This document shows, in pieces, positions 59,161-64,000 of a stretch of DNA of 64,000 bases. The stretch spans positions 1-64,000 of the forward strand of contig CAZKQJ010000024.1 of NCBI GenBank assembly GCA_964554875.1. Direction: 5' to 3'. Position numbers and translations under genes: made by a program. The DNA is from Marispirochaeta sp964554875 (GTDB taxonomy: Bacteria > Spirochaetota > Spirochaetia > JC444 > Marispirochaetaceae). Position 1 is the stretch's first letter. Each line of letters begins with the position of its first letter. The notes below the pieces were generated by a model. It searched no databases. It was not told the origin of the DNA and saw only the letters and a program-made list of their open reading frames with translations.

Positions 59161-59301
59161 TATGCAATCTATTACGGGGTCGAAGCAAATCCCAAGGATT
59201 ACAACCTAGAATCCGCCGCAGCCATTGCACGGGAGAGGGGCGCAGAGGCGCTCATTGCCCTGGGAGGCGGAAGCTCCATGGACTTGCCGGGGAACGCTTG
59301 A
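59161..59301 (+). pseudogene. Relic of an iron-containing alcohol dehydrogenase
   Basis: One frame reads YYGVEANPKDYNLESAAA, IARERGAEALIAL and GGGSSMD, then a stop at 59299-59301. This is the NAD-binding core of iron-dependent alcohol dehydrogenases (VEPNP and GGGSxxD). Only about 45 codons survive; both ends of the roughly 385-codon gene are gone, and the frame starts within 10 bases of the asd terminator. It is a deletion remnant. Confidence 0.85.
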
Positions 59302-59393
59302 AATGTTGAGTCATGATGTTTACTTTAACTCCCAGCGGGATAGCTGACGGAACTCTGTTCCTCCTGCTGCCCTCTCAAGGAGACGAGTACAGA

Positions 59394-62195
59394 ATGAGAC
59401 ACACTATCGTAAGAGTACTGCCTGCTCTATTTATGCTTATACTTCTCAGCGGATGCGTCGGTCTTCTGCCGGCCAGAGAGACTCCCCTTCCCCTGGATCC
59501 CAAAGTCGTACAGGGAGAGCTTGAGAACGGACTCCGGTACTTTATCCGCGAGAACACGGAGCCGGAAAACAGGATATCCCTGCGCCTCTTTGTAAACGTC
59601 GGATCTGTCCTTGAAGAGGACAACCAGCAGGGAGTCGCGCACCTCCTCGAACACATGGCCTTCAAGGGAAGCACCCACTTTAACGAGGGAGAACTTGAAG
59701 ATTTCCTCGAAAGCCTTGGGATGCGCTTCGGCCCGGATCTGAACGCCTACACAAGCTTCGACGAAACCGTCTACCAGCTCGAACTTCCGGCGGATGATCC
59801 TGAAGCCATAGAGAAGGGCTTCCTCGTTCTGCAGGACTGGGCGGGGGGAATCCGTGTAGCCCCGGATGCTCTGGACAGGGAACGTCTCGTGGTTCGGGAG
59901 GAATGGCGCCTGCGGCGGGAAGCCCGGACCCGTATCCGGGACGCCCAGATAGCCAGGCTGCTTGAAGGGTCCCGCTACGCCGAACGTTTTCCCATCGGCA
60001 AAATGGATGTGGTAATGAACATCTCCGCTGAGGAAGTGAGGGATTTCTACCAACGCTGGTACCATCCGGGGCTCATGGGGATAGCTGTTGTGGGAGATAT
60101 CGACCCCGGGGAGGCGGAAAGGCTTATCCGTGAGCATTTCTCAGAACTGACGAAAAGTGAAAAAAGCTCCCTGCGTCCGAACATTCCGGTCCTACTTTCC
60201 CAGGAGAACCAGGCCCTGGTGCTGACTGATCCGGAACTCACCATAGGACAGGTAGAGATTATGACCAAGCTCCCGCCGGCTCCTCTGAAGAGTGTCGAAG
60301 ACTACCGTCGCGAGATCAGGGAGATCATGTTCTGGAACATGCTTAACTCCAGGCTGGATGAACGCACCAGAGAAGCACAGCCTCCCTTTATGCGGGCCGG
60401 AGGATCGAGCTACTCCTATGTGCGAGAGGTCGATCTGAGTTATCTTACCGGTCGTGGCCGACCGGAAAACATCCTCACCTCCCTGGAAGAACTCCTGAAA
60501 GAGCTGCGCCGGGTTGAACTCCACGGCTTTACCGAATCTGAGCTGAAGCGTGAATCCGCCCGGGTCATGAAGGCAGTGGAAAACGCCTGGAAGGAGCAGG
60601 AGAACAGAAAATCCTCGTCCATAATCCGTGAGATCGGGGAGTACTACCTTAAAGGCGTCGGGATGCCGGGCATCGATTTCGAATACAAACTTTTCAAGGA
60701 AGAGCTCCCCCTGGTGAGTCTGGACGAGGTAAACTCCCTCTTTCACCGTTATTTTCCCGACAAGGGTCGGCTTATTACCATCTCGCTGCCGGATAGCGAT
60801 AGCCTCCCAACGGAGGAAGAGGTACTCAGCATACTTGAGCGGGTATCCGGGCAGGACCTGCCTCCCTACCGGGAAGAGATAATCGGAGAATCCCTGATTG
60901 CAGAACTCCCGTCCCCCGGCACAAGCAATAACACTTACAGCCTCGCTGCGGTGGAGACAAGCATCCTGGAACTCTCCAACGGCATGACCCTGGCCCTGAA
61001 GTCCACGGATTTCCAGCAGAACCGCGTACTTCTTGCAGGATTCAGTCCAGGGGGAGAAAGCCTGGTGCCCACGGAAGAACTCCCCGCCGCGCGGACCGCC
61101 GTAACCATTCTGGAGGAGAGCGGACTGGGATCCTTCGACGCCTCAGGACTTAAAAAGTTTCTTGCGGACAAGGATGCCTCGGTAAAAAGTTACATCGGCA
61201 GGTATCATGAAGGATTCACCGGTGAGTCCTCTACAGGAGATATTGAATACCTCTTCCAGCTGATTCACCTGCACTTCAGCGCTCCGCGATTTGATGAAAA
61301 AGCCTTTAACTCCGTACGCGAACGTCTTACAAGCTCCCTGGCCAACCGGGATAAATCTCCCCAGACCCTTTTTTCCGATACCCTGAATCGCCTTCTTTCC
61401 GGCGAGAGTCCACGAAGGGAGCCCTTTACCCTGGAAACCGTTGAGAAGATGGACCTTGACGCTTCGGAGCGTATCTATCGTGAACGTTTCGCGGATCCCG
61501 GGGACTTTACCCTGGTTTTTGTGGGCAACTTTGACCCCGAGACACTGAAGGTGCTGGCGGAAAGATATCTTGCCTCCCTGCCGGGACGAAGTACCGCGGA
61601 AAACTGGCGGGACAACGGCGTCCGACCCGTGAAAACTCCCGCGTATGAAACCGTACGCAAGGGTATCGAAGATAAAGCTACGGTAGCAATGATGTTTACC
61701 CGCCCCATGGAATGGAGCCTGGAGGATAGCGTCAATGCCAGTGCTGCCGCCTCGGTTCTGCAGAACACCCTGCGGGAAAGGATCCGGGAAGAACTTGGGG
61801 GAACCTACAGCATCTCGGCCTGGGCAAATCTTTACCGGCGTCCCTATTCGTACACAGAGGGGGGCGTCTACTTCGGAGCAGATCCGGAACAGGCGGAAAA
61901 GCTGAGAGACGAGGTACTGGAGGTCTTCGGCGAGATTGCAGCATCAGGGCCGGATGAGAAGTATGTTCAAAATGAAATCGAAGCCTTCCGGCGGGACTAC
62001 GAAACCAGGATCAGGGAGAACAGCTTCTGGCTGAGCCATCTGGAACAGCGCCTCCGGGACGGAGATGATCCTGAGGACCTTCTGACGCCGCAGGAATACG
62101 CGGAAATCGTCAACAGCGAAGCCGTGAAGGAAAAAATCGGTTCTATCTTTCGGGAAGAGAATCTGATTCAGGTCATTCTGCTGCCGGAAGCCTAG
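59394..62195 (+). CDS. M16-family zinc metallopeptidase, lipoprotein
   Basis: A 933-residue pitrilysin/insulinase-type protease of the two-in-one-chain class. A lipoprotein signal (MLILLSGC) anchors it outside the cytoplasmic membrane. The inverted zinc motif HLLEH is near residue 84, with the downstream Glu in LVVREEWRL. The C-terminal half repeats the fold without the zinc motif. I chose ATG 59394 (AAGGAGA upstream); the frame extends to 59313, but those residues lack a signal. It probably degrades peptides in the periplasm. The 3' end overlaps the convergent nuclease gene by 4 bp. Confidence 0.92.
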   Translation: MRHTIVRVLPALFMLILLSGCVGLLPARETPLPLDPKVVQGELENGLRYFIRENTEPENRISLRLFVNVGSVLEEDNQQGVAHLLEHMAFKGSTHFNEGELEDFLESLGMRFGPDLNAYTSFDETVYQLELPADDPEAIEKGFLVLQDWAGGIRVAPDALDRERLVVREEWRLRREARTRIRDAQIARLLEGSRYAERFPIGKMDVVMNISAEEVRDFYQRWYHPGLMGIAVVGDIDPGEAERLIREHFSELTKSEKSSLRPNIPVLLSQENQALVLTDPELTIGQVEIMTKLPPAPLKSVEDYRREIREIMFWNMLNSRLDERTREAQPPFMRAGGSSYSYVREVDLSYLTGRGRPENILTSLEELLKELRRVELHGFTESELKRESARVMKAVENAWKEQENRKSSSIIREIGEYYLKGVGMPGIDFEYKLFKEELPLVSLDEVNSLFHRYFPDKGRLITISLPDSDSLPTEEEVLSILERVSGQDLPPYREEIIGESLIAELPSPGTSNNTYSLAAVETSILELSNGMTLALKSTDFQQNRVLLAGFSPGGESLVPTEELPAARTAVTILEESGLGSFDASGLKKFLADKDASVKSYIGRYHEGFTGESSTGDIEYLFQLIHLHFSAPRFDEKAFNSVRERLTSSLANRDKSPQTLFSDTLNRLLSGESPRREPFTLETVEKMDLDASERIYRERFADPGDFTLVFVGNFDPETLKVLAERYLASLPGRSTAENWRDNGVRPVKTPAYETVRKGIEDKATVAMMFTRPMEWSLEDSVNASAAASVLQNTLRERIREELGGTYSISAWANLYRRPYSYTEGGVYFGADPEQAEKLRDEVLEVFGEIAASGPDEKYVQNEIEAFRRDYETRIRENSFWLSHLEQRLRDGDDPEDLLTPQEYAEIVNSEAVKEKIGSIFREENLIQVILLPEA

Positions 62196-63109
62196 AAAAT
62201 CGTGGGGGCCCTTTTTTCCAGGTGCTCTTCCATCTCGTCGGGCAGAGGGGCAAAGAAATCATAACCCGTAAACTCTTCTACCCTGTCCACGGAGAAGAGG
62301 AAGTCTTCGTACTCCCTGTCCGCCAGCATCTCCTCCGTGTTGGGCATCAGGAATCCCCAGGCCCCGAGCCGCGGCTCCCGATAATCAAGGACTACCTTGA
62401 AGTAGTAGAGAGGAATAACCGTTCCTCCTTTGGCAAGTCTGGGGTAATCTTCTTCCCTAAGGACCGGTCCGGTAATTACGATCAAGGCTCCTTCGGCCAT
62501 CGCCAGTTTCCGTATAGCCTCTTCCAGCTCCCTCCAGGGCCCCCGGTTGAGTTTGGGAATCTGGGGGGCCACGTTGGACATAAGAAAGGAGTCAGCCATG
62601 GCCTCCTCGGACCATTTGACATCCGCCGCGGGAATCATATGCCCTCTGTCGTATCCTGATCCCGTATAGTCCCTCGAAACAGGGGAATTGTCCCCCAGAT
62701 CATCATCCTTGCTGAAATAGTCGAGGCGCTCCAGGTCCCCGGCAAGCTCCTGTGCCGTAAGTTCGTAGCCCACCCAGAGAGGAATCTGCCGTTCCCGGCA
62801 ATAAGCAAGGAGAAAACCCTCTTTTTCAATAATCTCAAAGACCATTTCCTCCAGAGATACGGGCACAGTAAGGGTTTCCGGATCTTCAAGGTAAGCACTG
62901 ATATTTGATGCAAGAGGCCTTTCCGCGACGGTCTTGACGGAATTCCCGACCATTTTGGTCGCCTCGCCGATTGCACCGCCTAGCCTGTCGCCGATCAGAA
63001 CGATCAGATCACCTGCCCCCGCTTGGGCGACAAAGGTAATAAGCAGTACAACAAGAATCAGACCTGCAAAAAGAATCAATAAAGCCCGGTTAGCGCTGTT
63101 TTTTGCCAT
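62192..63109 (-). CDS. Membrane-anchored DNA/RNA non-specific endonuclease (NUC1 family)
   Basis: A 305-residue protein with one N-terminal membrane helix (about 9-30), a spacer, and a beta-beta-alpha-metal nuclease domain. The catalytic motif is YDRGHMIPAADV, then SFLMSNVAPQIPKLNRGPW with the metal-binding Asn, and VITGPVL. The nuclease part would face outward, suiting nucleic-acid scavenging or degradation at the cell surface (inference). It is read in the same direction as the histidine kinase gene that lies upstream of it, 11 bases away, so the two may share a transcript. Confidence 0.9.
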   Translation of the reverse strand: MAKNSANRALLILFAGLILVVLLITFVAQAGAGDLIVLIGDRLGGAIGEATKMVGNSVKTVAERPLASNISAYLEDPETLTVPVSLEEMVFEIIEKEGFLLAYCRERQIPLWVGYELTAQELAGDLERLDYFSKDDDLGDNSPVSRDYTGSGYDRGHMIPAADVKWSEEAMADSFLMSNVAPQIPKLNRGPWRELEEAIRKLAMAEGALIVITGPVLREEDYPRLAKGGTVIPLYYFKVVLDYREPRLGAWGFLMPNTEEMLADREYEDFLFSVDRVEEFTGYDFFAPLPDEMEEHLEKRAPTIF

Positions 63110-63120
63110 GAATCCTTACC

Positions 63121-64000
63121 TTAAATCTTCCGCAGAGGGAGCATAATAGTAATCTCTGTTCCCTCGCCCGGGGATGAGGTAATATCTATATCGCCGTGAT
63201 GGGCTTCCACAATGTTCTTTACAATAAGCATTCCCAGGCCGGTTCCACCCTGTTTTGAGGAGGAGTAGAAGGGTTCGAAGACGTGGGCCAGTACCTCGGG
63301 ACTCATGCCCTCGCCGGTATCCCGTACGACGATACGCAGGGAGTCATGGTATTCGTCCAGGTGGACGCTCAGCTCACCCTCCCGTCCCAGAGCCTTGCGG
63401 GCATTTTCCGTAAGGTTGACCAGCACCCGGAAAATTCTGGCTTGGTCAAAGATAGCAGTGCTCACTCCCTGGTGGTCGAAATTCAGCCGGACCTTTTTTG
63501 AGCCGATACGCTTGCGAACCAGGGCCTCGAGCTTCGCAAGAAAAGGCCCGAGCTCCACAGGAGAAAAGTCCAGACGGATCTCGCCCCGGGAGTAGTCAAG
63601 AAACTCGTTGGCAAGGCCAGCCAGGCGCTCTGATTCGCTCATAATGTTCTCGACATATGCCCGGTGCTTTTGTGGAAGCTCCTCGGAGCGTTTCAGGATC
63701 TCGGCATAGCCCTGAACAATAGATATGGGGTTACGAATATCGTGGAGAATCATGGAGGAGAATTTACCCAGGTTCGACAGCCGCTCCTGCTGAATCAGCT
63801 GGTCCTGAGCTTCCTGCAGCTCCTTGAGGGCCTGTTCCAGCTTCAGGTTCCGCTGTTTCAGATCATCGAGAAGGGTATCGTTACTGCGACGAACCATGGC
63901 AGAGAGAGAGCGGATTACCGCCAGAGCCACAGCGGAATTGTCACGTATAAGACGCAGGAATTCCTCCTCGTGGATCACCAGGGTCGTAACGGAGCTTCGG
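63121..64000 (-). CDS. Histidine kinase with N-terminal cNMP-binding-like domain, partial
   Basis: The frame stays open to the right edge, so the N-terminus is missing; about 293 residues are visible. The visible start (RSSVTTLVIHEEEFLRLI) matches the end of a CRP-type cyclic-nucleotide-binding fold. A coiled coil follows, then a HisKA domain with phospho-acceptor His in MILHDIRNPISIVQGYAEIL and an HATPase domain with LTENARKALG, VRDTGEGMS and GGTGLGMLIVKN. It is a cytoplasmic kinase by what can be seen. A GTG at 63978 is in frame but is unlikely to be the true start. Confidence 0.88.
   Translation of the reverse strand, partial: RSSVTTLVIHEEEFLRLIRDNSAVALAVIRSLSAMVRRSNDTLLDDLKQRNLKLEQALKELQEAQDQLIQQERLSNLGKFSSMILHDIRNPISIVQGYAEILKRSEELPQKHRAYVENIMSESERLAGLANEFLDYSRGEIRLDFSPVELGPFLAKLEALVRKRIGSKKVRLNFDHQGVSTAIFDQARIFRVLVNLTENARKALGREGELSVHLDEYHDSLRIVVRDTGEGMSPEVLAHVFEPFYSSSKQGGTGLGMLIVKNIVEAHHGDIDITSSPGEGTEITIMLPLRKI

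Noticed and set aside
1..64000. CRISPR arrays, insertion sequences, integrase or phage genes, rRNA and tRNA genes
   Set aside because: No regularly spaced repeats, transposase or integrase motifs, terminal inverted repeats, or cloverleaf-like sequences were noticed on either strand. A tRNA scan was not possible here.

Overview
The window looks like one stretch of a free-living, probably anaerobic or facultative, possibly marine spirochaete. This is an inference. The supporting signs are binding proteins whose mature ends begin AGGGQE, AEGQKE or AEGKKE right after the signal peptide (common in Spirochaeta-type genomes), moderately high GC, an Mrp/Mbh-type cation antiporter, a tungsten-type aldehyde:ferredoxin oxidoreductase and a glycyl-radical enzyme with its activase. 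I found no rRNA, tRNA, insertion sequence, prophage or CRISPR array. About 59 protein genes, one decayed gene fragment and many promoters, operators and hairpins can be supported.

Layout. 1-3.0 kb: start of a sugar ABC binding protein, divergent from a YesN/YesM-type response regulator and sensor kinase. 3.0-9.0 kb: a PrpR-type sigma-54 activator divergent from TRAP system 1 and a PdxA-like dehydrogenase, with a near-perfect -24/-12 promoter between them. 9-15 kb: sugar-acid-type enzymes (Ldh2-type dehydrogenase, URO-D-like protein, mandelate-racemase-type dehydratase, VOC protein, uronate-type SDR, D-2-hydroxyacid dehydrogenase). 15-18 kb: TRAP system 2. 18-26 kb: a DapA-family aldolase, a HutC-type GntR repressor with two operators, and an operon of transaldolase-like protein, RpiB-like isomerase, split transketolase, FGGY kinase and SDR. 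26-37 kb: a LacI repressor with three matching operators controlling a second SDR, itself, and a long operon of TRAP system 3, CoA-transferase, crotonase, glycyl-radical enzyme and activase. 37-41 kb: an FCD-type GntR and TRAP system 4. 41-47 kb: a PtsN-like protein convergent with an eight-gene Mrp/Mbh antiporter operon. 47-54 kb: a LarA-like protein divergent from an operon of AOR, fused E1 alpha-beta, GntR and inositol-monophosphatase-like protein. 54-58 kb: an epimerase and a third GntR sharing overlapping promoters, and a second split transketolase. 58-64 kb: Asd, a relic of an iron alcohol dehydrogenase, an M16 lipoprotein protease, a membrane-anchored nuclease and a histidine kinase whose cNMP-like N-terminus runs off the window.

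How it fits together. The region is a catabolic island for small organic acids and sugar acids. Four complete TRAP transporters bring in carboxylates. Each sits beside its own regulator or enzyme set, and each has a transcriptional hairpin between the binding-protein gene and the membrane-subunit genes. The most unusual points are: the glycyl-radical enzyme, which carries Ala where the radical Gly should be; the AOR gene overlapping a fused 2-oxoacid dehydrogenase E1 with no E2 or E3 nearby; the RpiB-like isomerase lacking the usual histidines; and the complete LacI regulon readable from the DNA.
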